A DNA stretch of 43,130 nucleotides. Origin: Thermococcus sp. (GTDB lineage: Archaea; Methanobacteriota_B; Thermococci; Thermococcales; Thermococcaceae). Positions 1 to 7,530 of the stretch are shown one piece after another. How positions within the stretch are numbered: the first letter of the stretch is position 1; each line of letters begins with the position of its first letter. The notes beneath the pieces were generated by a model that did no database searches, was not told the origin of the DNA, and saw only the letters and a list, made by a program, of their open reading frames with translations. Location of the stretch: NCBI GenBank assembly GCA_021160985.1, contig JAGHBN010000159.1:1-43130 (forward strand), given 5' to 3'. Both the position numbers and the translations under genes were made by a program.

Positions 1-140
1 CCTCTGAGAGGCTACCCGGGAGTCTTGCCGCAACAGCACTGGCCGTCTTCAACGGAGCGAACATAATAAGGACACACGATATTAGAGAGACGCTCGATGC
101 GGTTCGCGTGGCATCCTTCATGGGTCGGTATTCCTTGTAG
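1..140 (+). CDS. folP: Dihydropteroate synthase-like protein, C-terminal end (partial)
   Basis: Only the last 45 codons are in the window (reading frame from base 3, stop TAG at 138-140). The visible tail reads RLPGSLAATALAVFNGAN followed by IIRTHDIRETLDAVRVA. This is the conserved end of dihydropteroate synthases: the GS(L/V)A helix, then the (I/V)(I/V)R(T/V)HD motif, whose Arg and His bind the phosphate of the pterin pyrophosphate substrate. The family condenses a pterin diphosphate with p-aminobenzoate or a derivative of it; in archaea the product may be a modified folate rather than folate. The end overlaps the stop of the convergent AI-2E family gene by 23 bp. The call rests on this C-terminal motif alone. 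Confidence 0.8.
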   Translation, partial: SERLPGSLAATALAVFNGANIIRTHDIRETLDAVRVASFMGRYSL

Positions 141-1119
141 TTTTTGTTCTCTTCCACTCCTCAACAAGGGTTCCGAGTAGGGACAGGGCGACGGGGCCTA
201 TTATCAGGCCTACAAAGCCGAAGGCTATGTATCCTCCGAAGATTCCGATGAGGCTTATCAGCGCGTTTACCCCTCTTTCTCTTCTACCCAGGCGGGACTT
301 GAGGAGGTAGTCGGGCACTGGGGACACAAAAAGGGCCCCGTAGAGGGCAAATATGACCGCGGCCCCGGCATGTCCCGTGTTGAACAGGTATATCGCCCCG
401 GCCAGCCAGACCATCCATCCTCCGAGGATGGGAAGGAGCTCAAAGATCACCGTGAAGATGCCGATGGCTATGGCATCGCCGGCGTCGGCTATGGCAAATA
501 GGTAGAAGCCCAATGCTATGGCTACGCCTTTAAGTATGCTCAGGGCAAGCCATCCACGCAGGAGGCTGTGGAGTGTCCTTCCAGCACTGTTCAGCAGTTT
601 GAGGGCCAGCTCCCTGTTTTCCCTGGGAAGGAGGGCATTAACTTCCTCGCGTATCGCCTCGGTGTTCACGAGGATTCCATAGAATGAGAAGACCATAACA
701 ATGGCCTGGAGGGAGAGCTTGGGGAGAGAATAAGTGTAGCCGAGAACGTACTCCTCAAAGCGATTCGGGATGTCTTCCGCGAGGCGCTGGAGAATCTCAT
801 AGAGTGTGGGGGGAAGGTTGAACCCTAGCATCCACTTGAAAAAGGCGTCTATGTAGTACGTCAGGGAGTGCTTGACGTCGTTTATCCAGAGGGCGAATCC
901 TATTATGAAGAGGAAAGTCAGGACCGTCAGGATGCCTGTCATTGTGAGGGCTGAGGCATGCTTTCCGATTTTCGTGGAGAGGCGCTCGTGGAAGGGATAG
1001 AGGATGTAGGCCAGGGTTATCGCCAGTATAATGGGGGAAAGGACAGGACTAACCGTTTCCCAGACGAGGTAAAGAACGACAAGCGATACCGCTATCCAGA
1101 CTCCGGCTTCAAGCTCCAT
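118..1119 (-). CDS. AI-2E family (UPF0118) transporter
   Basis: A polytopic membrane protein of 333 residues. It starts with two hydrophobic helices (about residues 6-40) and a third at about 58-78. A hydrophilic, amphipathic stretch follows (about 80-130, with the LPPTLYEILQRL segment), and then four or more helices, including glycine-rich segments near 195-290. This layout matches the AI-2E/PerM family, whose members export small molecules; some bacterial members act as Na+(Li+)/H+ antiporters. The substrate cannot be told from sequence. It is the last gene of a leftward operon: its ATG overlaps the end of the preceding 159-residue gene (ATGGAGCTTGA), so translation is probably coupled. The stop overlaps the convergent folP-like gene. 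Confidence 0.8.
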   Translation of the reverse strand: MELEAGVWIAVSLVVLYLVWETVSPVLSPIILAITLAYILYPFHERLSTKIGKHASALTMTGILTVLTFLFIIGFALWINDVKHSLTYYIDAFFKWMLGFNLPPTLYEILQRLAEDIPNRFEEYVLGYTYSLPKLSLQAIVMVFSFYGILVNTEAIREEVNALLPRENRELALKLLNSAGRTLHSLLRGWLALSILKGVAIALGFYLFAIADAGDAIAIGIFTVIFELLPILGGWMVWLAGAIYLFNTGHAGAAVIFALYGALFVSPVPDYLLKSRLGRRERGVNALISLIGIFGGYIAFGFVGLIIGPVALSLLGTLVEEWKRTKTTRNTDP

Positions 1120-1588
1120 CCAGCATCCCCATGTACTTCAGTATCAGCTCCCTTACCGAGGGCTTGTTGAAGACGAGGAGGTATCCACTCTCACTGAGGA
1201 TAAAGTTCTTGTCGATGGCTAATAAGCCTTTCTTAGTCCTGTGTATCTCGGCGCCCTCAACATCGATGGCCTCTTTCAAGTCCTTCGGGGCATCTATCTC
1301 TTCGAGGGTTTTGGTGAGCTTGTTCTTGACGCTCTGGTTCAGGAACTTTATGGGGCTCGGCCGGAACTCCTCGGCGACTATCTCCGAGGGATCTACGTAC
1401 ATGCCCCAGAACTCCTTGGCGCATTCGAAGGGGTACACGTACTCTTCCCCGTAGTCGGGCAGGTAGAGCTCCCGGATTACTGCGAGGAGAAGCTTTCTGG
1501 CGTCCTTTCCGTAGAATCGGATTTCTACGTGGAACCTCTCGTCCCTGAACCCGTTTTCAAACACCTCGAGCTTCTCTTCACACATCAT
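1109..1588 (-). CDS. Conserved hypothetical protein (159 aa)
   Basis: A soluble acidic protein of 159 residues that I do not recognise. It has no membrane helix, no signal peptide and no cysteine cluster. The N-terminal half mixes beta-like stretches (FHVEIRFYG) with a Tyr/Glu-rich segment (YGEEYVYPFE), and the second half is predicted helical with a Lys-rich centre. It lies between sppA (6-nt gap) and the AI-2E transporter gene (11-bp overlap), so all three are probably co-transcribed and co-translated. The start is one of two adjacent ATGs, preceded by GGGTGAGGGG. A role alongside the membrane protease or transporter is inferred only from position. Confidence 0.7.
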   Translation of the reverse strand: MMCEEKLEVFENGFRDERFHVEIRFYGKDARKLLLAVIRELYLPDYGEEYVYPFECAKEFWGMYVDPSEIVAEEFRPSPIKFLNQSVKNKLTKTLEEIDAPKDLKEAIDVEGAEIHRTKKGLLAIDKNFILSESGYLLVFNKPSVRELILKYMGMLDGA

Positions 1589-1594
1589 TTCCCC

Positions 1595-2590
1595 TCACCC
1601 CCTTATGTAGGGGTTCACGTACCTCGGGTCAATAAATAGGGCGGTGCTTCCGTAAACCTTGAACGCTGATGGGTGACCTCCCCTGAATATTACAACCTTC
1701 GGGTTTGTAGTGTTCGTCAGGTTCTCCAGAACAGAGATGGCATAATCGAGGTCTCCGGTCTCGTCCACGAGGCTCCCTACAACGTTTTCCGCGAACCACG
1801 TTTCACCCGTTGCGAACTTCTGGGTTTCGTTGGGGGTCATGTTCCTCCCCATTTCGACCGCGGTCAGAAATGCGTTGAAATAAGCCTCTATCATGTTGCT
1901 TATCTTTTCTTTCTCCTCCGGGGTCAGGGCCCTCCACTCAGCCCCCATATCCTTGTGCGGCCCTGTCTTGAATACTTCCACCTTCACCCCGTTCATCTCG
2001 TAGTTCTCTTCCATGTCGTAGTGGACGTAGAGAACCCCTATACTTCCCACTTCCGCCAGAGGGGCGGCTATTATCTTTTCAGCGCCTGCCGCAATGTAGT
2101 ATCCACCCGAGGCCGCCAGACCGCCTGTATAGGCCACCACAGGCTTGATCATGTTGAGCTTGCTCACTTCGTTGTAGATTTCTATCACGGGCCCGACCTC
2201 ACCGCCGGGGCTCTCTATCCAGAGGAGGACTCCACTTGTGGAGTCATTCTTTGCCACTTCCCGGAGGGTGGGGATGATGCTAAGTGCCGTGTAGCTGTCG
2301 ATGATGCCGAATATTGGGATTATTGCGATAGTTCCGTTCCCTTCGGGGGCGCTCTGGGCTCTGAGCTGGGCTTTTAGGAAGTCTACCCTTTGCCGAAGCT
2401 CTCTCAACTGGATTTCATACTTGGAAATCGAGCAGTTGCTGGGTGAGGGTTCCGTACTGCCACCCCAACCCGTCTGGGGCCCCAGCTGGATCGTGTTGGC
2501 ATGCATGTAAAGGAGCACCGCAGACACCGTTGAGGCTGCAAGCATGAGAGCGAGAATGATCGCGACGTACTTCCACACATCTTCCCTCAT
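1595..2590 (-). CDS. sppA: Signal peptide peptidase SppA
   Basis: A membrane-anchored serine protease of the ClpP/crotonase fold (peptidase family S49) that cleaves leftover signal peptides. The 331-residue product has an N-terminal anchor helix (about residues 8-28), a linker with a short coiled segment (about 55-78) and the S49 domain from about 87. The catalytic Ser161 lies in AASGGYY and the general base Lys213 in PHKDMG, the Ser/Lys dyad arrangement of short archaeal SppA. The oxyanion-strand motif ESPGGEV is at about 126. The ATG at 2590 is preferred over the GTG at 2602 because GGTGGGTG lies just upstream and a TTTAAA box is centred 35 bp away. First gene of a three-gene operon. Confidence 0.92.
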   Translation of the reverse strand: MREDVWKYVAIILALMLAASTVSAVLLYMHANTIQLGPQTGWGGSTEPSPSNCSISKYEIQLRELRQRVDFLKAQLRAQSAPEGNGTIAIIPIFGIIDSYTALSIIPTLREVAKNDSTSGVLLWIESPGGEVGPVIEIYNEVSKLNMIKPVVAYTGGLAASGGYYIAAGAEKIIAAPLAEVGSIGVLYVHYDMEENYEMNGVKVEVFKTGPHKDMGAEWRALTPEEKEKISNMIEAYFNAFLTAVEMGRNMTPNETQKFATGETWFAENVVGSLVDETGDLDYAISVLENLTNTTNPKVVIFRGGHPSAFKVYGSTALFIDPRYVNPYIRG

Positions 2591-2621
2591 CCTTTCACCC
2601 ACCTATACTTTTTGGATTCTC

Positions 2622-2628
2622 TTTTAAA
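2622..2628 (-). promoter_or_regulatory. TATA box for sppA operon
   Basis: TTTTAAA centred about 35 bp upstream of the sppA ATG, the spacing seen before many starts in this window. Its near-palindromic core means it could also be read on the other strand, but the rightward gene has its own box nearer to its start. Confidence 0.5.
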
Positions 2629-2644
2629 GGTGCCCCTCGGTAAG

Positions 2645-2654
2645 CTTTTATACA
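2645..2654 (+). promoter_or_regulatory. TATA box for sugar isomerase-like gene
   Basis: The sequence around CTTTTATAC sits about 33 bp before the ATG at 2684, with the ribosome binding site GGTGGT between them. This implies a very short leader. Confidence 0.5.
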
Positions 2655-2683
2655 TCCGGGGGACATTTTTCTCAGGTGGTAGT

Positions 2684-3490
2684 ATGGAAATCGGTGTGAC
2701 AATATACCCGCACTTCGTCACCAAAGATAAGACTCTGGCATCGGTGCTGGCGGACGTCAAAATCAAGAACTACGACTTCGTTTCGATATTCCCTCACACC
2801 CTCGGCCTCATAATGAACGGAGAAGTCGTGGAAAAGAAGCTCAAGAGCATCGAGACGACGCTGAGGGGAGTCGGAATCGATTATATTGTCAGGATGCCCA
2901 CCTCAGTAAACCTGCGTGACCACATCTACTACACGAGGCACTTCAGGGTCGCGAGGGCCATTGCCGACGTCGCCATAAAGCTCGGGGCAAAGGTAATAGT
3001 GATGCAGAGCGGAAAAACGGGCAGGCTTGACCTTGAGATAGAGGCGATACAGCAGCTTGCGGATATGGTGGCACCTTTCGGGATCAGCATAGCCCTCGAG
3101 AACACGTTCAGCGTCAAGGACACCCTCTACGTCGTGGAGAACGTTGAGAGGGACAACGTTGGCTTTGCCCTCGACGTGGCCCACGCTTTCCTGAGCGCCC
3201 AGGGCGACAGCAACAAGCTACTTGAGGATGTCAAGCTTGGAACAGACAAGACGGTCATCCTGATGATACACGACAACTTTGGAAAGCTGTTCCCGCAGGT
3301 TGAACCAGAAGACGCGCTGGCCTATGGCGTTGGCGACCTTCACCTCCTGCCGGGGGAGGGCAAGATACCCTTCGGAAAGGTTCTGAAGCTGTTCGGTGAC
3401 GTTCCTCTGCTCCTGAAGGTCAAAGATGTGGAGAAGTTTGCCAAGGTCCCGAGCAAACAGGGACTCATCGAGCTGCTGACGACTCTTTAA
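2684..3490 (+). CDS. Xylose isomerase-like TIM barrel (sugar phosphate isomerase/epimerase family)
   Basis: A predicted TIM-barrel enzyme of 268 residues in the AP endonuclease 2/xylose isomerase-like superfamily. Metal-ligand type positions are visible at Glu139 (ALENTF), Asp164/His167 (LDVAHAF), His196/Asp197 (IHDNFG) and the late GEGKIPFG strand, the order seen in divalent-metal sugar epimerases and endonuclease IV. The absence of the extra DNA-binding loops and the short length favour a sugar or sugar-phosphate substrate, but the real reaction is unknown. The ATG at 2684 is preferred over a longer frame because GGTGGT lies 5 nt upstream and a TATA box is well placed. The stop TAA shares bases with the stop of the convergent RNase III-like gene. 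Confidence 0.75.
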   Translation: MEIGVTIYPHFVTKDKTLASVLADVKIKNYDFVSIFPHTLGLIMNGEVVEKKLKSIETTLRGVGIDYIVRMPTSVNLRDHIYYTRHFRVARAIADVAIKLGAKVIVMQSGKTGRLDLEIEAIQQLADMVAPFGISIALENTFSVKDTLYVVENVERDNVGFALDVAHAFLSAQGDSNKLLEDVKLGTDKTVILMIHDNFGKLFPQVEPEDALAYGVGDLHLLPGEGKIPFGKVLKLFGDVPLLLKVKDVEKFAKVPSKQGLIELLTTL

Positions 3491-3873
3491 AGCTCCAGTC
3501 TCTCCTTTATAATGCTGAAAACTTCAGCGAGGGCCCTCCCTATTGCCTCCTTCTTTCTTGTGAAGTGCGTGACGTCTTCGCTCAGGTTCTCGCGTATTAC
3601 CTTCGCGGCCTCTTCAATCGTTATAACTCCTTCAAGCCACGCGTAGGCAAACAGGGCCTCGGCTATGTCCCCTTTTCCGTGTTTGTCGGTTCTTGGGGGA
3701 ACAATGTGTTTCAATCCCGAGAGTTCTAGGGCTATGGTGAGTGAGGCGTTGGGAACCCTCTCTCCCGTTGGCCTCCCGAGGTACTCGCTTAGCGCAAGAG
3801 AAAACACGAAGTTGAGAAGGGAATCGCCGAACTTGGCAAGACCTTTGTCTCCAAAATCAGAGGAGTATTCCAA
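3487..3873 (-). CDS. Small RNase III-domain protein
   Basis: A protein of 128 residues that looks like a single RNase III catalytic domain without a double-stranded RNA binding domain. The first signature is LAKFGDSLLNFVFSLALSEY, where RNase III has (E)RLEFLGD(A/S)VL; the catalytic-type Asp is Asp17. The second signature is GDIAEALFAYAWLEG, matching the ADVFEALIGAIYLD motif, with Asp69 and Glu72 kept. The first-signature Glu of classic RNase III is replaced by Ala/Lys, so activity is uncertain. Between the two lies an NASL segment like that of mini-RNase III. The TTG at 3873 is preferred because GGGTGGT lies 4 nt upstream; a GTG at 3882 would add three residues. It is the last gene of the csl4-DUF2067-rpoL operon, which suggests an RNA-related job. 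Confidence 0.65.
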   Translation of the reverse strand: MEYSSDFGDKGLAKFGDSLLNFVFSLALSEYLGRPTGERVPNASLTIALELSGLKHIVPPRTDKHGKGDIAEALFAYAWLEGVITIEEAAKVIRENLSEDVTHFTRKKEAIGRALAEVFSIIKERLEL

Positions 3874-3894
3874 AGAAACCACCCGGAAGATTTT

Positions 3895-4182
3895 TCAACC
3901 CTTGATGGCCTCGTTCCACGCCTCAAGAACGGCCCTCGCCCTGTCAAATATTTTCTGCGCGGCCTCTTCGAGGGCCTTCTCCGGGCTGACCTTTCCGTCG
4001 GTGACGACACGGAACTTCGGCTTCCTCGCCATCAGCACCGGGTGTTCGATGGTGTAGCCAGCGAAAGTGACGTGCTTGTTCTCGTGAAGCACCTCGTTCA
4101 GGAGGTTGGCAAACGTGTGATCTTCTCCCTCAAGGTAGAACTCCAGAAGGTTTTTCTCCCTCTTTATGACCTCAATCTTCAT
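3895..4182 (-). CDS. rpoL: DNA-directed RNA polymerase subunit L (Rpo11)
   Basis: Archaeal RNA polymerase subunit L, partner of subunit D in the assembly platform (counterpart of eukaryotic Rpb11 and of one bacterial alpha N-terminal domain). The 95 residues contain the family core LEGEDHTFANLLNEVL followed by HPVLMARKPKFRVVT and a long C-terminal helix, as expected for a 90-95 residue subunit. The ATG at 4182 is chosen because GGTGAGG lies 3 nt upstream; an in-frame ATG at 4191 lies before that site. The start overlaps the end of the DUF2067 gene, so translation is probably coupled. Confidence 0.95.
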   Translation of the reverse strand: MKIEVIKREKNLLEFYLEGEDHTFANLLNEVLHENKHVTFAGYTIEHPVLMARKPKFRVVTDGKVSPEKALEEAAQKIFDRARAVLEAWNEAIKG

Positions 4183-4804
4183 CTTCCTCACCTTCTAAGG
4201 CTTTAAGCAGTTCTTCCAATGCCTGCTCCTTGTTCTTAATGAGTTCGTATTTAAACTTATCCTCCTTCCATTCGGCCAGGTTGAGTTCAAGGAGGTGCTC
4301 TATGACCTCCTCAGGGGGAATCCCGAAGACCACACTCACGGGCAGGACCACTTCGCGTATCTGTCTCGTGGTCTGAAGCGATATTTCCCCGAGTCCCTCT
4401 CCGAGTTTTCTCACGAGCTCTACGATCTCCTCCCAGGGCATTGATGTTATAAGCTCTCCTCCCCGGAGCTCTGCAGTTTCGTTGAGCATCTCGAGGGTTT
4501 TTATGAGGATGGGTGTTGAAACGCTCGCCCCGGACTCTCTGAAGAGGTCGTCAATGCTGTACCTGTACAGGCCCTTTCTGTCGGGGTACAGTTTGGCCCG
4601 TACCCTGGCGTGTATTTCCCGGATTTTTCGCATGGCTTCGCGTATCTCGTCCTTGGTCCCCTGTATGTTTATTTTCAGGTCGTTGAGCTTTCCGTGAACG
4701 TAAATGAATGCTGGGAGGTTCAGTCTCTGGATTTCTTTGAGGAACTCCTCCTTCTCCCCCTCGTTGCGGACGTGGATGGTTATTACCTTCTTGGCCCTCG
4801 CCAT
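4172..4804 (-). CDS. DUF2067 family protein
   Basis: A soluble, highly charged archaeal protein of 210 residues with no known activity. Residues 1-70 alternate strands and helices (KKVITIHVRNEGEKEEF, then FIYVHGKLNDLKINIQG), resembling a small alpha/beta RNA-binding-like fold. The remainder is largely helical and ends in an acidic EGEEDED tail. It sits between csl4 and rpoL with overlaps on both sides, consistent with a part in RNA metabolism or transcription, but that is inference. The ATG at 4804 is preferred over GTG at 4810 because GGTG precedes it by 5 nt. Confidence 0.8.
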   Translation of the reverse strand: MARAKKVITIHVRNEGEKEEFLKEIQRLNLPAFIYVHGKLNDLKINIQGTKDEIREAMRKIREIHARVRAKLYPDRKGLYRYSIDDLFRESGASVSTPILIKTLEMLNETAELRGGELITSMPWEEIVELVRKLGEGLGEISLQTTRQIREVVLPVSVVFGIPPEEVIEHLLELNLAEWKEDKFKYELIKNKEQALEELLKALEGEEDED

Positions 4805-4806
4805 CT

Positions 4807-5397
4807 TCACACCTTCATTCTTCTGTAAAGCGTTGAGAGCTTTCTCGTCTCAACGTTCCCGCACTTGGGACAGATGAGCTGATTCCCGCGCTTTATTAGG
4901 GGGGTTCTACACCTGCTGCAGAGTGCGTAGATGACGCCGAGCTCCGGCCCCTTCGTGCTGAGCTGTATCGGGCTCTTCTCGTTTGCTATGACTCTGGCCC
5001 TTATGACGTCTCCAATCTTGAACTCCTTGCTGAGGTTTTCAACGTAGCCGTCCTTCACCTGGGAAACGTGGATTCCAGCGAGCTTTGAGGTTGCTATCTC
5101 CCTGTCGTCTTTCCTGCCCTCTATCTTTATGAGCTGGACTATCGCGCTCTGCCCCCTCACTTCAACGATCTTGCCTATCACGATATCGCCCACCTGGGGG
5201 AGAGGGGGGACGTCGGTCACCGGTTCCACGCTTATTTCCATCCTCTGCGGGTCTATCCTGACCCTACCGGCCCTTATTGCATACAGCTCGCCATTTTCTT
5301 CCTTGACACTGTCTCCCGGAAAATACTCCTCTATGACACCGAGATAATCGCCGGGAAGAACGAGTTCGCCATCTCTAGGAACTCTCTTTTCATCCAT
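4807..5397 (-). CDS. csl4: Exosome RNA-binding protein Csl4
   Basis: Cap subunit of the archaeal RNA exosome, which binds RNA and recruits adaptors to the Rrp41-Rrp42 ring. The 196 residues show the expected three parts: an N-terminal beta domain (PGDYLGVIEEYFPGDSV), a central S1 RNA-binding domain from about residue 68 (VGDIVIGKIVEVRGQSAIVQ to IGDVIRARVIA), and a C-terminal zinc ribbon (CSRC...CPKCG). The ATG at 5397 is chosen because GGAGGTG lies just upstream; an earlier ATG at 5412 would put that site inside the gene. First gene of the csl4-DUF2067-rpoL-RNase III-like operon. Its stop overlaps the next gene's ribosome binding site. Confidence 0.93.
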   Translation of the reverse strand: MDEKRVPRDGELVLPGDYLGVIEEYFPGDSVKEENGELYAIRAGRVRIDPQRMEISVEPVTDVPPLPQVGDIVIGKIVEVRGQSAIVQLIKIEGRKDDREIATSKLAGIHVSQVKDGYVENLSKEFKIGDVIRARVIANEKSPIQLSTKGPELGVIYALCSRCRTPLIKRGNQLICPKCGNVETRKLSTLYRRMKV

Positions 5398-5430
5398 CCT
5401 CTGCACCTCCATCGAATTTCAAGGTAGGAT

Positions 5431-5438
5431 TTTTTAAG
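5431..5438 (-). promoter_or_regulatory. TATA box for csl4-rpoL operon
   Basis: On the minus strand this reads CTTAAAAA, centred about 36 bp upstream of the csl4 ATG. Confidence 0.5.
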
Positions 5439-5456
5439 TCTTTGGCTCTCGGGAGA

Positions 5457-5466
5457 GTTTATAAGG
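5457..5466 (+). promoter_or_regulatory. TATA box for thrS
   Basis: AGTTTATAAG lies about 57 bp before the thrS ATG, which leaves a leader of roughly 30 nt containing a GGTGGTGGT ribosome binding site. Confidence 0.5.
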
Positions 5467-5518
5467 ACAAAGGGAAAAGTTTTAGTAATCCCAACTGAGC
5501 CTATGGTGGTGGTTAGAA

Positions 5519-7399
5519 ATGAGAATGCTTCTGATACACAGCGACTATCTGGAATATGAGGTCAAAGACAAGGCCCTTAAGAACCCCGAACCGATAAGTG
5601 AGGAGCAGAAGAAGGGCCGTCTGGACGAGGTTCTAGCTGTTTTCATGAGCGTTGAGAAGGCCGACGAGACCAACCCGGAGGAAGTGGTCGAGAAAGCCGT
5701 TGCAGAGATTAAAGAGGTCGCATCGCAGGTTAAGGCCGACAGGATATTCGTCTATCCCTTCGCTCATCTCAGCAGCGAACTCGCAAAGCCCGACGTTGCC
5801 TTAAAGATCCTTCAGAAAATCGAAGAAAGGCTGAAAGAAGAGGGCTTCGAGGTCAAGCGCGCACCCTTCGGCTACTACAAGGCGTTCAGGCTGAGCTGCA
5901 AGGGTCACCCGCTGGCGGAGCTCAGCAGGACGATAGTCCCGAGCGGAGAGGCAGTTTCAAAGGAGGAGCGCAACATCGCCCTTGAGAAGGAGGAGGAGCT
6001 GAAGAGCTACTGGTACATCCTCACCCCAGAGGGGGAGCTTGTTGAGGTCGATAAGTTCGACTTCACCGGTCACGAGAACCTCAGGAAGTTCGCCAACTAC
6101 GAGATAGCCAAGAACAGGGTGGCTGACAGAGAGCCGCCGCACGTCAGGCTGATGCTCGAACACGAGCTTGTCGATTATGAACCTGGAAGCGACGGCGGAA
6201 ACCTCAGGTATTATCCGAAGGGCAGGCTCATCAAGGGCCTTCTCGAGCAGTACGTCACCGAGAAGGTCATCGAGTACGGCGCCATGGAAGTTGAGACTCC
6301 GATTATGTACGACTTCGAGCATCCGGCCCTTGAGAAGTACCTGAACAGGTTCCCGGCTAGGCAGTACGTGGTCAAGAGCGGCGACAAGAAGTTTTTCCTG
6401 CGCTTTGCGGCGTGCTTTGGGCAGTTCCTCATAAAGAAGGATGCCACGATAAGCTACCGCAACCTGCCGCTCAGGATGTACGAGCTCACCCGCTACTCAT
6501 TCAGGAGGGAGAAGAGCGGTGAGCTTTCAGGTTTGAGAAGGCTTAGGGCCTTCACGATGCCCGATATGCACACCGTGGCTAAGGACCTCAAGCAGGCGAT
6601 GGACGAGTTCAAGAAGCAGTACAAGCTCAGCATGGAGGTTCTTAAGGGCGTTGGGCTCACGCCGGAGGACTACGAGGTCGCAATCAGGTTCACCCGCGAC
6701 TTCTGGGAAGCCAATAAGGACTTCATCGTCGAGCTTGCAAAGATAATCGGAAAACCTGTTCTCATCGAGATGTGGGACCAGAGGTTCTTCTACTTCATCC
6801 TCAAGTTCGAGTTCAACTTCGTGGACAACCTCGACAAGGCTGCTGCGCTCAGCACCGTCCAGATCGACGTCGAGAACGCAGAGCGCTTTGGCATAACCTA
6901 CTACGACGAGGAGGGTAAGGAGAGGTATCCACTCATACTCCACTGCTCGCCGAGCGGAGCAATTGAGCGCGTCATGTACGCCATCCTTGAGAAGCAGGCA
7001 AAGATCCAGGCCAAGGGAGTAAAGTCGATGTTCCCGCTCTGGCTCAGCCCGATACAGGTTCGCGTTATCCCCGTGAGCGATGACGTCATGGACTACGCCC
7101 TCTACGTCGCCGGAAAGCTTGAGGGTGCAAAGATTCGCGTTGACGTCGATGACACAAGTGACAGGCTCAACAAGAAGATAAGGAAGGCAGAGAAGGAGTG
7201 GGTTCCATACATCGTTGTCGTCGGCAGGAACGAGAAGGAGCAGAACACCATAACGGTTAGGAGAAGGGAGGATGGCAAACAGCTTGAGATTCAACTGGAA
7301 GACCTCATCAGGGAGATAAGGAGCCAGGTCGAAGGGTTCCCGCACAGGCCGAGACCCCTACCGTTGCTCCTCAGTAGGAGGCCCAGGTTCAGGGGCTGA
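5519..7399 (+). CDS. thrS: Threonyl-tRNA synthetase (archaeal type)
   Basis: Class II synthetase that charges tRNA-Thr. The 626 residues begin with the archaea-specific editing domain (about 1-145, starting MRMLLIHSDYLEYEV), which resembles D-aminoacyl-tRNA deacylase and removes wrongly attached serine. It is unrelated to the bacterial TGS/editing domains. The catalytic core follows, with motif 1 near EYGAMEVETP, a zinc-ligand Cys in AACFGQF, motif 2 at RYSFRREKSGELSGLRR, and motif 3 near GAIERVMYAILE. The C-terminal anticodon-binding domain starts at about 515 (WLSPIQVRVIPVSD) and ends in an Arg/Pro-rich tail. The ATG follows GGTGGTGGTTAGAA. It stands alone, convergent with the TIP26 gene. 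Confidence 0.97.
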   Translation: MRMLLIHSDYLEYEVKDKALKNPEPISEEQKKGRLDEVLAVFMSVEKADETNPEEVVEKAVAEIKEVASQVKADRIFVYPFAHLSSELAKPDVALKILQKIEERLKEEGFEVKRAPFGYYKAFRLSCKGHPLAELSRTIVPSGEAVSKEERNIALEKEEELKSYWYILTPEGELVEVDKFDFTGHENLRKFANYEIAKNRVADREPPHVRLMLEHELVDYEPGSDGGNLRYYPKGRLIKGLLEQYVTEKVIEYGAMEVETPIMYDFEHPALEKYLNRFPARQYVVKSGDKKFFLRFAACFGQFLIKKDATISYRNLPLRMYELTRYSFRREKSGELSGLRRLRAFTMPDMHTVAKDLKQAMDEFKKQYKLSMEVLKGVGLTPEDYEVAIRFTRDFWEANKDFIVELAKIIGKPVLIEMWDQRFFYFILKFEFNFVDNLDKAAALSTVQIDVENAERFGITYYDEEGKERYPLILHCSPSGAIERVMYAILEKQAKIQAKGVKSMFPLWLSPIQVRVIPVSDDVMDYALYVAGKLEGAKIRVDVDDTSDRLNKKIRKAEKEWVPYIVVVGRNEKEQNTITVRRREDGKQLEIQLEDLIREIRSQVEGFPHRPRPLPLLLSRRPRFRG

Positions 7400-7402
7400 T
7401 CT

Positions 7403-7436
7403 CTGTCTTTCGGCTTTTCTATTCCCCTTTCTCCCA
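7403..7436 (+). terminator. Pyrimidine-rich possible terminator after thrS
   Basis: Several short T-runs follow the thrS stop. Archaeal intrinsic termination in Thermococcales uses T-rich non-template tracts without an obligatory hairpin. This is weak evidence based on composition only. The remaining bases up to 7530 show nothing else I can name. Confidence 0.3.
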
Positions 7437-7530
7437 CGACTCAGAAATATACCGCTGACTCAAACTCCGCAGGGTGCCAAAATCTGTAGAATTGACTGGG
7501 GGTTTAACTCCGCCTTTAAAAAGAAGGGGA

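Noticed and set aside
7437..7530. Box C/D small RNA between thrS and the TIP26 gene
   Set aside because: CTGA-like pieces are present, but no convincing RTGATGA C box was found on either strand.
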